NCBI RefSeq assembly: GCF_002236805.1
Contig: NZ_NIQA01000008.1
Coordinates: forward strand, 1 to 64,000
DNA: 64,000 bases
Source: Pusillimonas sp. T2
Lineage (GTDB): Bacteria > Pseudomonadota > Gammaproteobacteria > Burkholderiales > Burkholderiaceae_B
Reading direction: 5' to 3'
The notes beneath the pieces were generated by a model that was not told the origin of the DNA, ran no database searches, and saw only the letters and a program-made list of their open reading frames with translations. Within the stretch, counting starts at the first letter, position 1. Every line of letters starts with the position of its first letter. Made by a program: the position numbers and the translations under genes. This document shows positions 10,295-19,803 of this stretch, piece by piece.

Positions 10295-11611
10295 TCAAAC
10301 GTCTGGCTTGGCTGGCGCCGGTTTCACCCGCTCTAGTACTGCGGCAAAGAAGCCGTCAGTGCCATGCACGTCGGGGCGCAATGCCAGCATTGGCGTTTCA
10401 AACGTTAGATTTTTACAACGATCCGCCACGATTTTGCCGGCATCTAGCAGCGTAAATTCGGGATTTTCTGCCAAAAACGCCTCAACTTGCTGTTCATTCT
10501 CTTCGGGCAAGATGCTGCAGGTGGCATACACAAGACGGCCACCTGGGGCCACACACTGCGAAGCCTGACGCAAAATGCGCGCCTGCAGGGCCAGCAAAGC
10601 ACCAAGCGACTCGGGGTGCTGACGCCATTTCAGGTCGGGGTTACGGCGCAGGGTACCCAGCCCGCTACACGGCGCATCAACCAGTACCCGATGCGCCTTC
10701 CCGCGCAGCCGCTTGACACGCTGGTCGTTGTTCTCGGCAATAACCACAGGCACAATATTAGACAAACCGCTACGCGCGAAACGGGGTTTGGCGCGCGCCA
10801 AACGTGCGGCCGACACATCAAAGGCATAAAGTCGGCCCGTAGAACGCATCAGAGCTCCCAGCAACAGCGTCTTGCCGCCCGCACCTGCACAATAGTCAAT
10901 AATCATTTCGCCGCGCTTGGGCGCCACCAGCGCGGCCAGCAACTGGCTACCCTCGTCCTGCACCTCGATTTCACCCTTTTCGAACATGGGCCAACGATTG
11001 ACAGGCGGACGCCCCTGAAGACGAATCCCCCAAGGCGAATACGGCGTAGGCTCGGGGTTGAACTTTGCCGCCGGCCCGTCTCGCAAGACCGCAAGCATTT
11101 CTTCCCGATCGGCTTTGAGCGGGTTGATACGAAGGTCGAGTGGAGCCGGTTGATTCAGGGCGGCAATAAGGGCGTCGGCGTTGGGCAATGTAGACAAACG
11201 CTCGTCGAGCCAGTCGGGCATGCTGTCGCGTACTGCACGCGGCAAACGCGCTACCGGAATCTTTGCCACATGCGACAGCCAGTTTTTCTCGGGCTCGGTA
11301 AGCGCTTCTGCCAATAATTTTTCGGACACGACCGCTGAAAGCCCCAAAATGGCCAGACGACGCGCAGCTGGGCCCATGCCACTTTCGGAAAAATGGCGAT
11401 ACCGGCGCAAATGCCGTAGTACATCGAATACGGCATCGGCCACCTCGCCGCGATCTCGTACGCCAAGCTTGGGGTGTGCTCTCATCCAGCGCGACAACAC
11501 GGCATCAGCCGGATGCGCCCATTGGAGAACCTCGCCCAGAACGGATTGCACCTGTTCGACGCGCGCCGCGCCCAGGTTGTACGGACGCTGCGTGGTCTTC
11601 TTTTGATTCAT
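10295..11611 (-). CDS. RsmB/NOP-family rRNA (cytosine-C5) methyltransferase
   Basis: A 438-residue RNA m5C methyltransferase-like protein. The SAM-binding motif is IDYCAGAGGKTLLLGALM. The two family cysteines are in VDAPCSGLGTLRRNPDLKW (motif IV) and VYATCSILPEENEQQVEAF (motif VI, catalytic). An N-terminal helical region of about 150 residues replaces a clear NusB domain, so I do not assign it firmly to RsmB. It follows purN with only 17 bases between, so the two are likely one transcript. Confidence 0.85.
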   Translation of the reverse strand: MNQKKTTQRPYNLGAARVEQVQSVLGEVLQWAHPADAVLSRWMRAHPKLGVRDRGEVADAVFDVLRHLRRYRHFSESGMGPAARRLAILGLSAVVSEKLLAEALTEPEKNWLSHVAKIPVARLPRAVRDSMPDWLDERLSTLPNADALIAALNQPAPLDLRINPLKADREEMLAVLRDGPAAKFNPEPTPYSPWGIRLQGRPPVNRWPMFEKGEIEVQDEGSQLLAALVAPKRGEMIIDYCAGAGGKTLLLGALMRSTGRLYAFDVSAARLARAKPRFARSGLSNIVPVVIAENNDQRVKRLRGKAHRVLVDAPCSGLGTLRRNPDLKWRQHPESLGALLALQARILRQASQCVAPGGRLVYATCSILPEENEQQVEAFLAENPEFTLLDAGKIVADRCKNLTFETPMLALRPDVHGTDGFFAAVLERVKPAPAKPDV

Positions 11612-11628
11612 TTCAAGCCTTCAAGTAT

Positions 11629-12333
11629 TTACTGTATAGATTGCGCATGCCCTGCGGGCAAAACATAAGCGCGAAGCGTGTCGGCCTCGACAGTGACCCG
11701 CCCTTCTGGTGACAGGTGCACCCGGCCAGCCGTCAACCAGCCCAGCACATCGGCATACAGACGATGCTCGGCAACCAGCACCCGTTGCGCCAGCGAATTG
11801 GACGTATCGTCGGCCAGCACAGGCACGACAGCTTGCGCAATAATAGGGCCGCCATCGAGTACCGGCGTGACAAAGTGAACTGTGCACCCGTGCCATTGCA
11901 CACCGCAAGCAATGGCCTGCTCGTGGGTACGCAACCCCGGAAACGCCGGCAGCAGCGAAGGGTGGATATTGACCAGCCGACCCGCGAATTGTTGCACAAA
12001 GCCATCGGAAAGTATCCGCATGAAGCCAGCCAGCAACACATAGTCGGGATCGAAACTTTCGATCAGTGTCGCCAGGGCCTGATCATACTCTTCTCGGGTA
12101 ACATAACCGGCCGACTCAAGCACTCGGGTTTCAAGCCCCTGGCTTCGCGCCCAGAGCAGGCCAGGTGCCTGGGACTTGTCTGATACGACGGCCACTACCT
12201 GGGCATCCAAGCCCCGGTCGGCAATCGCACTGACAAGCGCCTGCATGTTCGAGCCCCGACCTGAAATCATGATGACCAGACGGCGAGGATGCGAACGGTG
12301 ATTGGAAGCTGGGGTTGAGTCAAATGTGGTCAA
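11629..12333 (-). CDS. purN: phosphoribosylglycinamide formyltransferase PurN
   Basis: A 234-residue enzyme of purine synthesis that transfers formyl from 10-formyl-tetrahydrofolate to glycinamide ribonucleotide. Family motifs: ISGRGSNMQAL at the start, GFMRILSDGFVQQF, and the catalytic Asn-His-Asp arrangement in NIHPSLLPAFPGLRTHEQAI and TPVLDGGPIIAQ. I chose the TTG at 12333 because an AGGA ribosome-binding site lies eight bases upstream of it. A TTG six codons earlier has none. The gene is divergent from ribF, with 46 bases between the starts. Confidence 0.94.
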   Translation of the reverse strand: MTTFDSTPASNHRSHPRRLVIMISGRGSNMQALVSAIADRGLDAQVVAVVSDKSQAPGLLWARSQGLETRVLESAGYVTREEYDQALATLIESFDPDYVLLAGFMRILSDGFVQQFAGRLVNIHPSLLPAFPGLRTHEQAIACGVQWHGCTVHFVTPVLDGGPIIAQAVVPVLADDTSNSLAQRVLVAEHRLYADVLGWLTAGRVHLSPEGRVTVEADTLRAYVLPAGHAQSIQ

Positions 12334-12379
12334 AATCGAATTCCTGAGCAATGCAACATAAAATTGTAAACTGTCGTCT

Positions 12380-13345
12380 GTGAAATCAGCCCTGAAAATC
12401 TACCGATCATTGCCTCGTCACGACAGCCACAGCCCCAGCGCGGTGTCTATCGGCAATTTCGACGGCGTACACCGCGGCCATCAAACCATATTGGCCCGGG
12501 TTGCGCACGTCGCGCAAGAGCGCGACCTGACCCCGACAGTCATGACCTTTTACCCGCACCCGCGGGTATATTTTGCGCGCACCGGCAATCGGCCCGAACT
12601 GATGCCGACACAAATCAGCAGTTTGCGCGATAAGGTCTGGGGCATTCAACGCCTGCACATTCGGCAACTGGCCTTAATGCGTTTCAACCAGAAACTGGCC
12701 GAACTCTCGGCAGAAGACTTCATCCGGCATACGCTGGTAGACGGCTTGAATACGCGCTGGCTGCTCGTGGGCGAAGACTTCCGTTTTGGCCGCAAACGTA
12801 CGGGCGACCTCGACATGCTGCGCAAAGCCGGACGCGAGTACGGTTTCGAAGTCGATATCATCACCGATGTCGTCGACGAACACGGCCACCGCATTTCAAG
12901 CTCTGAAGTACGTACTGCACTGGCCGTCGGCAACCTGGCGCGGGCCGAACACCTGCTGGGCCACCCCTACCGTATCAGCGGGCATGTGGTGCACGGCAAG
13001 AAGTTGGGACGCACCCTGGGCTACCCTACGCTCAACGTCAACGTACCGCAGCTTTGCGCGGCCCGTTCGGGCATATATATTGTGCGTGCCCACGGGCTGG
13101 CCGAGCAACCCCTTAACGGTGTGGCCAGCCTTGGCGTGCGGCCCACCGTAGACAACAACGGTCGTGTCCTACTTGAAGTGCACTTGCTCGACTGCCGGGT
13201 AGATGCATACGGTAAACTGACACGCATCGAATTCCTCAAGTTTCTGCGCGACGAAGAAACGTTTCCCGACTTACCTACAATGACCGCTGCCATCGACAAC
13301 GATGCACAGCGCGCTCGCGATTATTTTGCGCTCCATGGACTATAG
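12380..13345 (+). CDS. ribF: bifunctional riboflavin kinase / FAD synthetase RibF
   Basis: A 321-residue enzyme that phosphorylates riboflavin to FMN and adenylates FMN to FAD. The N-terminal nucleotidyltransferase domain shows [15 protein letters not shown] and [10 protein letters not shown]; the C-terminal kinase domain starts near residue 190 with [18 protein letters not shown] and contains LEVHLLD. It begins with GTG. The end of the gene overlaps the start of ileS by 11 bases. The ribF-ileS-lspA order is a common bacterial arrangement. No FMN riboswitch is visible upstream. Confidence 0.96.
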   Translation: MKSALKIYRSLPRHDSHSPSAVSIGNFDGVHRGHQTILARVAHVAQERDLTPTVMTFYPHPRVYFARTGNRPELMPTQISSLRDKVWGIQRLHIRQLALMRFNQKLAELSAEDFIRHTLVDGLNTRWLLVGEDFRFGRKRTGDLDMLRKAGREYGFEVDIITDVVDEHGHRISSSEVRTALAVGNLARAEHLLGHPYRISGHVVHGKKLGRTLGYPTLNVNVPQLCAARSGIYIVRAHGLAEQPLNGVASLGVRPTVDNNGRVLLEVHLLDCRVDAYGKLTRIEFLKFLRDEETFPDLPTMTAAIDNDAQRARDYFALHGL

Positions 13346-16169
13346 AAAAACCCTCAACCTGCCCGAAACCCCCTTCCCAATGCGCGGCGATCTAGCCAAA
13401 CGCGAACCCAAATGGGTTGCCGAATGGGAGGAAAACAAGATTTACGCGGCCATCCGCGCGGCAAGCCAGGGGCGTCCCAAATTCATCCTCCATGACGGCC
13501 CTCCTTATGCCAACGGCGACATTCACATTGGCCATGCCGTCAACAAAGTTTTAAAAGACATCATTGTCAAAAGCCGCAATATGGATGGTTTTGACGCACA
13601 GTATGTCCCGGGTTGGGACTGCCACGGCATGCCCATCGAAATCCAGATCGAAAAAAAATACGGTAAGCACCTGCCCGTCGCTGAGGTGCAGGCCAAGGCG
13701 CGCGCCTACGCACTCGAACAAATCGACCGGCAGCGCGCCGACTTCAAACGCCTGGGCGTGCTGGCCGAGTGGGACAACCCTTATCTCACCATGAATTACA
13801 GCAACGAAGCCGACGAGCTGCGTGCGCTGGCCAAAATCATGGAAAAGGGCTTTGTATTCCGCGGGCTCAAACCAGTTAACTGGTGCTTTGATTGCGGCTC
13901 GGCCTTAGCCGAGGCCGAAGTCGAGTATGCCGACCGCACCGACCCGGCTGTTCATGTGGCGTTCCGTTTTAACGACCCAACCGCCGTCGCCGCGGCATTC
14001 GGGCTGCAAAACGCCGTCGACGGCGCTATCGTCATATGGACAACCACCCCCTGGACGCTTCCGGCAAACCAGGCCCTGAACGTCGGCCCTGAAATTACCT
14101 ACGCGCTAGTCAAACTGGCAACGCCGCGTGCAACTGGCAGCCATCTGTTGATCGCCGCCGACCTGGTCGAATCTTGCTTGCAAGAGTGGGGTCTCGAAGG
14201 CGAAATCATCGCCAAGGCGCCAGGTCAGGCACTGGCCGGCCTCGAGTTCCGCCACCCCTTGTATGACGCAGACGCCGGCTACCAGCGCTGCGCACCGGTT
14301 CACCCGGCCGACTACGTCAGCCTGGATGCGGGTACTGGTGTTGTACACGCTGCACCTGCTTACGGGGTCGACGACTTTTTATCGTGCAAGGCCCACGGCC
14401 TGCACGACGACGCCATCATCAACCCGGTCATGGGCGACGGCCACTATGCCAGCACCCTACCGCTGTTTGGCGGCCAGCTTATCTGGAAAGCCAACCCTGA
14501 AATCATCAAAGCCCTAGAAAGCGTGGGCAGCCTGCTCAAACAGGCGCCGCTCAAGCACAGCTACATGCATTGCTGGCGCCACAAGACACCCGTCATTTAC
14601 CGAGCAACCAGCCAATGGTTTGCAGGCATGGATCGCGTTGTCGAAGGCAGCCCCACACTGCGCGAAATGGCGCTTAAAGGCATCGACAACACCCAGTTCT
14701 ACCCCGCCTGGGGACGTGCCCGACTGCATGCCATGATTGCCAATCGCCCCGACTGGACACTGTCGCGTCAACGCCAATGGGGTGTGCCCATGGCGTTTTT
14801 CGTGCACAAAGAAACCGGCGAGCTACACCCGCGTACACCCGAGTTGCTTGAGCAAATTGCCCAACGGGTAGAACAACACGGTATCGAAGCCTGGCAGACC
14901 CTCGATCCGGCCGAGCTGCTGGGGGACGAAGCCGCGCTGTATGAAAAGAACCGCGACACGCTCGACGTGTGGTTCGATTCGGGCACCACACACGCCACCG
15001 TGCTTGGTGGACGCGATCATGCACTCAAAGGTTCGCATGCCGACGCGTTGCGCTGGCCTGCCGATCTATACCTCGAAGGCTCAGACCAGCATCGGGGTTG
15101 GTTTCATTCGTCGTTGCTGACAAGTTGCATGATGTACGGCGAGCCCCCCTACAAAGCCTTGCTGACTCACGGGTTTGTCGTCGACGGCAAGGGCCGCAAA
15201 ATGAGCAAATCGGTGGGTAATGTCATTGCACCGCAAAAAGTGTCCGATTCGCTAGGGGCTGAAATTTTGCGCCTCTGGACGGCATCTACCGACTACTCAG
15301 GCGAGCTGTCCATTTCAGACGAAATCCTGAAGCGCGTGGTCGAAAGCTATCGCCGTATCCGCAATACGCTCAAATTCTTGCTGGGCAATATTGAAGATTT
15401 CAACCTGGCCGAACATGGTGTCGCACCCGAAGCCTTGTTCGAAATCGATCGCTACGCGCTGGCCATGACAGCACACATGCAAGACGAGGTGCTGGCCTGC
15501 TACCGTCGCTACGAATTCCACCCTGCTGTGTCGCGACTGCAAATTTTCTGTTCCGAAGACCTGGGGGCGTTCTATCTCGACGTGCTTAAAGACCGGTTGT
15601 ACACCACAGGCGCCAACAGCCTGGCCCGTCGTTCGGCGCAAACCGCGCTTTATCACATTACCCACGCGCTTCTGCGCCTGATGGCGCCCATACTGTCATT
15701 TACTGCCGAAGAGGCCTGGAAAGACCTGCATCACGACCAGAACGTCGGTACTATCTTTACACAGCTCTACCATAACGTACCAGTCCAGGCCGATACCGAT
15801 GCGCTGTCAGCCAAATGGGCCCGACTGCGCGAAATTCGCGCCGAAGTCATGCGCCAGATTGAAGTCGTGCGTACCGCAGGCGACATTGGTTCTTCATTAG
15901 CCGCCGAAGTCGACATCACTGCAACAGGCGCCGATGTCGACCTGCTGCAATCGTTGGGCGACGATCTGCGCTTTGTGTTGATTGTGTCGCGCGCAACGGT
16001 TAAACCCGGGGCCGAGCTGACCATAGCGGTCAATGCCAGCGGTCATGCCAAGTGCGACCGCTGCTGGCACCATCGGGCCGATGTAGGCGTCAATGCCGAC
16101 CACCCCGCCATTTGCGGACGCTGTGTCGACAATCTGTTCAACGAGGGCGAATCACGTGAACATGCGTAA
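13335..16169 (+). CDS. ileS: isoleucyl-tRNA synthetase IleS
   Basis: A 944-residue class I aminoacyl-tRNA synthetase that charges tRNA-Ile and edits misactivated valine. HIGH is at residues 64-67 and KMSKS at 622-626. The editing domain (CP1) contains [17 protein letters not shown]. The C-terminal zinc finger is [12 protein letters not shown] with a second pair CGRC, near residues 905-930. I use the ATG giving [16 protein letters not shown], the usual IleS start, although an upstream in-frame ATG exists inside ribF. Together with the zinc finger this is the bacterial short (IleS1) type. Confidence 0.97.
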   Translation: MDYRKTLNLPETPFPMRGDLAKREPKWVAEWEENKIYAAIRAASQGRPKFILHDGPPYANGDIHIGHAVNKVLKDIIVKSRNMDGFDAQYVPGWDCHGMPIEIQIEKKYGKHLPVAEVQAKARAYALEQIDRQRADFKRLGVLAEWDNPYLTMNYSNEADELRALAKIMEKGFVFRGLKPVNWCFDCGSALAEAEVEYADRTDPAVHVAFRFNDPTAVAAAFGLQNAVDGAIVIWTTTPWTLPANQALNVGPEITYALVKLATPRATGSHLLIAADLVESCLQEWGLEGEIIAKAPGQALAGLEFRHPLYDADAGYQRCAPVHPADYVSLDAGTGVVHAAPAYGVDDFLSCKAHGLHDDAIINPVMGDGHYASTLPLFGGQLIWKANPEIIKALESVGSLLKQAPLKHSYMHCWRHKTPVIYRATSQWFAGMDRVVEGSPTLREMALKGIDNTQFYPAWGRARLHAMIANRPDWTLSRQRQWGVPMAFFVHKETGELHPRTPELLEQIAQRVEQHGIEAWQTLDPAELLGDEAALYEKNRDTLDVWFDSGTTHATVLGGRDHALKGSHADALRWPADLYLEGSDQHRGWFHSSLLTSCMMYGEPPYKALLTHGFVVDGKGRKMSKSVGNVIAPQKVSDSLGAEILRLWTASTDYSGELSISDEILKRVVESYRRIRNTLKFLLGNIEDFNLAEHGVAPEALFEIDRYALAMTAHMQDEVLACYRRYEFHPAVSRLQIFCSEDLGAFYLDVLKDRLYTTGANSLARRSAQTALYHITHALLRLMAPILSFTAEEAWKDLHHDQNVGTIFTQLYHNVPVQADTDALSAKWARLREIRAEVMRQIEVVRTAGDIGSSLAAEVDITATGADVDLLQSLGDDLRFVLIVSRATVKPGAELTIAVNASGHAKCDRCWHHRADVGVNADHPAICGRCVDNLFNEGESREHA

Positions 16170-16686
16170 CGCTCGCCTGGGGTTCGCCGGTTGGCTGCTG
16201 GGGGCCGCACTTATCGTGCTGGCCGACCAGCTGACCAAAATTTACTTCGATTCCTCGTTGTCGTACGGTGAACGTTGGCCGGTTTTGCCGTTCTTTGACT
16301 TCACGCTGCTGTACAACCCAGGCGCGGCCTTCAGTTTTCTGGCCGAGGGCGAAGGCTGGCAACGCTGGCTTTTTAGCGGTATTGCACTGCTGGCCACGGG
16401 CTTAATTCTGCATTTGCTCTGGAAAAGCCCGGGGCAACGACTGTTCTGTGCGGCACTCATGGCCATTTTGGGCGGCGCAATCGGCAACCTGATCGACCGT
16501 CTCCAACATGGCCATGTCATTGATTTCCTGCTGTTTTACTGGCAACAATGGCATTTTCCGGCGTTTAATATTGCCGACATCGCCATTACCTGTGGCGCCA
16601 CCTTGCTGATTCTCGACGAAATTTTGCGTGTCGTGCGCCAGCGTCGTCAGACAAAACAAGAAAAAGCCGTCGACGCCGGGCACTAA
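16156..16686 (+). CDS. lspA: lipoprotein signal peptidase LspA
   Basis: A 176-residue inner-membrane aspartyl protease that cleaves the signal peptide of prolipoproteins after lipid modification. Four hydrophobic segments are visible (first around [18 protein letters not shown]). The catalytic aspartates are in [15 protein letters not shown] and FNIADIAI. I chose the GTG at 16156 because GAGGG lies eight bases upstream; the ATG two codons later is spaced too far from it. The gene overlaps the end of ileS by 14 bases. Confidence 0.95.
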   Translation: MNMRNARLGFAGWLLGAALIVLADQLTKIYFDSSLSYGERWPVLPFFDFTLLYNPGAAFSFLAEGEGWQRWLFSGIALLATGLILHLLWKSPGQRLFCAALMAILGGAIGNLIDRLQHGHVIDFLLFYWQQWHFPAFNIADIAITCGATLLILDEILRVVRQRRQTKQEKAVDAGH

Positions 16687-16736
16687 CCTGCCCTTCGCCG
16701 GTCAAACCCGCCAACACTCTACTTTCTACCACTGCC

Positions 16737-17945
16737 ATGGGCGACCTCGACAACAAACGCATCGTACTGGGCTTAAGCGGCGGAATAGCCTGCTATAAAT
16801 CGGCCGAGCTGCTTCGACGACTGCAAGACCAGGGCGGCGTTGCCGACGTTGTCATGACAGATGCCGCCACCCATTTCATTACCCCCACAACGTTTCAGGC
16901 CTTGTCAGGGCGCCCCGTATACACCAGCGCCTGGGACGCCCGCGTTCCGAACAGCATGGCGCATATCAACCTGACGCGTGATGCCGATGCCGTTCTCATT
17001 GCCCCTGCCAGCGCCGATCTGATGGCCAAGTTGGCCAACGGGTTGGCCGACGACCTGTTGACGACGCTTTGCCTGGCGCGTGGAGCCTGCCCGTTGCTGG
17101 TCGCACCGGCCATGAATCGGGAAATGTGGGAATACCCTGCAACGCAGCGCAACATCCTTCAGCTTGCGGCCGATGGTGTCGTCATTCTGGGCCCCGGCTC
17201 GGGCGACCAGGCCTGCGGCGAAGTAGGCGACGGCCGTATGCTTGAGCCCCACGAACTGCTGGCCGAACTCATTGCTTTTTTTCAACCCAAGGTGCTTGCT
17301 GGCCGACGGGTTTTAATCACCGCAGGGCCCACCACCGAACGAATCGACCCGGTGCGGGTGATCAGCAACCGATCGTCGGGCAAAACAGGTTACGCCATTG
17401 CCCGAGCGGCCCGTGAAGCCGGCGCGATGGTCACATTGGTATCCGGCCCTACCGCCCTGGCCACACCGTATGGCGTGCAGCGCATCAACGTCGAAAGTGC
17501 ACGCGACATGCACGACGCTGTCATGGCCCACGCCTGCGCCGCCGACATTTTCATTGCCGTTGCCGCGGTCGCCGACTGGCACGTTGCCAACGCCAGTGAA
17601 CACAAACTGAAAAAGGTCGAAGGTCAGGCGGTGTCAGGACCGCCTGCGCTAGAGTTTGCGCCCAACCCCGACATTTTGGCCGACGTTGCCCATATGCCAA
17701 ACGGGCCGTGGTGTGTTGGCTTTGCCGCCGAAACAGAAAACCTCCACGAGTACGCCGCCGCAAAACGCCAACGCAAGGGTGTACCGCTACTGGTCGGCAA
17801 CTTGGCCCAAGAGGCCATGGATGCCGACCACACCACATTTATTTTGTTCGATGAGGCCGGTGCGCACCCCCTGCCCCGACTGCACAAAGCCGACGCGGCC
17901 CGCAAACTGGTGCAAGCCATCGCACAACGCTGCCCCCAAGGCTGA
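16737..17945 (+). CDS. coaBC: bifunctional phosphopantothenoylcysteine decarboxylase/synthetase CoaBC
   Basis: A 402-residue coenzyme A biosynthesis enzyme. The N-terminal CoaC flavoprotein half shows GLSGGIACYKSAELLRRL, PASADLMAKLANGLADDLLT and the substrate-binding PAMNREMW. The C-terminal CoaB half (from about residue 190) begins ITAGPTTERIDPVRVISN and contains the nucleotide-binding SSGKTGYAIA. Fusion and length are normal for the family. It is downstream of lspA by 50 bases and upstream of a DedA gene and dut. Confidence 0.96.
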   Translation: MGDLDNKRIVLGLSGGIACYKSAELLRRLQDQGGVADVVMTDAATHFITPTTFQALSGRPVYTSAWDARVPNSMAHINLTRDADAVLIAPASADLMAKLANGLADDLLTTLCLARGACPLLVAPAMNREMWEYPATQRNILQLAADGVVILGPGSGDQACGEVGDGRMLEPHELLAELIAFFQPKVLAGRRVLITAGPTTERIDPVRVISNRSSGKTGYAIARAAREAGAMVTLVSGPTALATPYGVQRINVESARDMHDAVMAHACAADIFIAVAAVADWHVANASEHKLKKVEGQAVSGPPALEFAPNPDILADVAHMPNGPWCVGFAAETENLHEYAAAKRQRKGVPLLVGNLAQEAMDADHTTFILFDEAGAHPLPRLHKADAARKLVQAIAQRCPQG

Positions 17946-18000
17946 CACTCGACAACGCACGCGCCTAATCCCCTGCAGCGCATCATCCTCAAGGCTTTTC

Positions 18001-18639
18001 ATGGAACAGATCGTACTAGAAATCACCCAATTTATTAATGCTAACCAGGAATGGGCAGCAATGATTCTTGGCCTGCTGGCTATGGGCGAATCACTGCTTA
18101 TTGTGGGCCTGGCCATCCCGGCGACAGCAGTCATGCTGGTCGTTGGCGGTCTGGTCGGTAACGGCACTCTGGATGCCGGCCCGGTTATTTTCTGGGGCGT
18201 GATCGGCGCTACCATAGGCGATGCCATTTCGTACTACATTGGACGACTGCTGGGCCCGCGCATTATTCATCGTTGGCCGCTCAATCAGCAAAAACGGGCT
18301 GTGGCGCGAGCACGTTACTTTTTCTATCGCTACGGCATGCTGTCGATTTTCGGAGGCCGATTCCTAGGCCCATTGCGCGCCATTTTGCCCACCGTAGCTG
18401 GCATCATGAAAATGCGCCACTGGCGCTTCCAGCTCGCCAATGTGTTGTCGGCCATTATCTGGATTCCCGTCATGTTGTTGCCTGGCTACCTGACCGGCCG
18501 CAGCATCGGTGCCTTGGGGTCCAACGGCACAAACGCCGGCCTGATCGTCAGTTTTGTGTTGTCGGTGGTGATTGCCGTATGGATTGCCATGGCTCTGATG
18601 CGCAAACGCAAAACACGCCAAATCAGTGAAGATGTTTAA
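18001..18639 (+). CDS. DedA-family membrane protein
   Basis: A 212-residue integral membrane protein of the DedA/SNARE-associated superfamily, members of which are implicated in lipid carrier recycling and proton-dependent homeostasis. The family signature is seen in GATIGDAISYYIGRLLGPRI and in FGGRFLGPLRAILPTVAG, where the G-R-F-x-G-P-x-R motif carries the essential arginines. Hydrophobic helices are at about residues 17-60, 135-160 and 175-200. The ATG at 18001 gives the natural family start; longer in-frame readings run into coaBC. It lies between coaBC and dut, with only three bases before dut. Confidence 0.9.
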   Translation: MEQIVLEITQFINANQEWAAMILGLLAMGESLLIVGLAIPATAVMLVVGGLVGNGTLDAGPVIFWGVIGATIGDAISYYIGRLLGPRIIHRWPLNQQKRAVARARYFFYRYGMLSIFGGRFLGPLRAILPTVAGIMKMRHWRFQLANVLSAIIWIPVMLLPGYLTGRSIGALGSNGTNAGLIVSFVLSVVIAVWIAMALMRKRKTRQISEDV

Positions 18640-18642
18640 AAA

Positions 18643-19092
18643 ATGAAAAAAATTGCCCTGAAAATTCTCGACCCTCGTATGAGAGACTGCCTGCCGGCAT
18701 ACGCGACCGCTGGCTCGGCCGGGCTCGACCTTCGCGCCTGCATTGATCAGACCATGGTGCTTGAACCTGGTCAGACACAACTCATTCCGACCGGGTTATC
18801 CATTCATATTGCCGACCCGGCATACGCTGCCGTCATTCTGCCCCGATCTGGCCTGGGCCATAAACACGGCATTGTGCTGGGTAATCTGGTGGGGCTGATC
18901 GACTCTGACTACCAGGGGCCCTTAATGGTGTCAGCCTGGAATCGCGGCCAGACGGCGTTTACGCTTGAACCCATGGAACGCCTGGCCCAGCTGGTTTTTG
19001 TGCCCATACAGCAGGTTGCGTTCGATATTGTTGACAGCTTCGAAGACAGCGAGCGCGGCGCCGGTGGCTTTGGCAGTACCGGGCGCGCCTGA
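18643..19092 (+). CDS. dut: deoxyuridine triphosphatase Dut
   Basis: A 149-residue trimeric dUTPase that hydrolyses dUTP to dUMP and pyrophosphate, keeping uracil out of DNA and feeding thymidylate synthesis. The five conserved motifs are present: [36 protein letters not shown] and the glycine-rich C-terminal [10 protein letters not shown]. The length is normal. It is immediately downstream of the DedA gene and convergent with pqiC, the stops being seven bases apart. Confidence 0.97.
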   Translation: MKKIALKILDPRMRDCLPAYATAGSAGLDLRACIDQTMVLEPGQTQLIPTGLSIHIADPAYAAVILPRSGLGHKHGIVLGNLVGLIDSDYQGPLMVSAWNRGQTAFTLEPMERLAQLVFVPIQQVAFDIVDSFEDSERGAGGFGSTGRA

Positions 19093-19099
19093 TCTGCGC

Positions 19100-19792
19100 T
19101 CAAGCCGCGGTGCAGCCTTGCAGCGTCAGCGTAGATGACGCCCAGTCGGGCGCCTTGGCCTGTTGCGCGGGTTTACCTTCGCGCAACTGTTGCACCTGTG
19201 CGGCTATCAGCCCCGAGACTGCCGCCAACGCCTGCTGATGCGCCTGAACGAGGGCATCGACACTGTTCCCGGCCGGCGCAATAGCAATGGCGCGGCACAC
19301 CAACGGTAGGCCCTTGGCTTTACTGCCGGCATTAACCGCAGCCAAGCGCCAGCTGATGTCCAGCCTGGCTTGCGCGTCGTACACTGAATCGAACTGATGC
19401 ACTGTCAGTCGAATTGTCCAGACAGGCAGATCGCCTGGCGCACTGAGACGATCGAGGTCGGGGACACCCAGTTGCCGGCTTAGATGAGCAGCGACGGCCT
19501 GCCGGATTTCATCGCCCAAAGGCGCGGCCCATAGCGAATCGTTTAACAAGTTGACCTGTGCCCCGCCCGCGCGACTGACAACGAGTTGCGGGCGATCGAC
19601 CTGAACCGGCACGCTGACCGACTGAACGCTGATGGCGTCGACAATCTGCGTAATGGCTGCGGGCGGTACGCTTGCAGGGCTTTGAAGGCTGTAATACTGG
19701 CTATTGGGCGCGGCGCACCCGACCAGAACGGCGGCCGACAGGTACAGCGCCCCGCGCAAACTTTGTTTTCTTGAATTGCACATAAAACTCAC
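19100..19792 (-). CDS. pqiC: PqiC-type outer-membrane lipoprotein (ABC transport auxiliary)
   Basis: About 230 residues with a signal peptide ending in a lipobox (LVGC, then AAPNSQYYSL), followed by the fold typical of the PqiC/YmbA and MlaB-adjacent ABC auxiliary lipoproteins (YYSLQSPASVPPA; DRPQLVVSRAGGAQVNLLND; SLWAAPLGDEIRQAVAAHL). In E. coli PqiC anchors the PqiB needle at the outer membrane. I chose GTG at 19792 since AGGAG lies five bases upstream; the ATG at 19807, overlapping the pqiB stop, and the ATG at 19783 are alternatives. It is the last gene of the pqiABC set. Confidence 0.85.
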   Translation of the reverse strand: MSFMCNSRKQSLRGALYLSAAVLVGCAAPNSQYYSLQSPASVPPAAITQIVDAISVQSVSVPVQVDRPQLVVSRAGGAQVNLLNDSLWAAPLGDEIRQAVAAHLSRQLGVPDLDRLSAPGDLPVWTIRLTVHQFDSVYDAQARLDISWRLAAVNAGSKAKGLPLVCRAIAIAPAGNSVDALVQAHQQALAAVSGLIAAQVQQLREGKPAQQAKAPDWASSTLTLQGCTAA

Positions 19793-19803
19793 CACAGCTC
19801 CTG

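Noticed and set aside
13302-13334. Longer ileS start
   Set aside because: It would add 11 residues before the standard [14 protein letters not shown] start and lies inside ribF.
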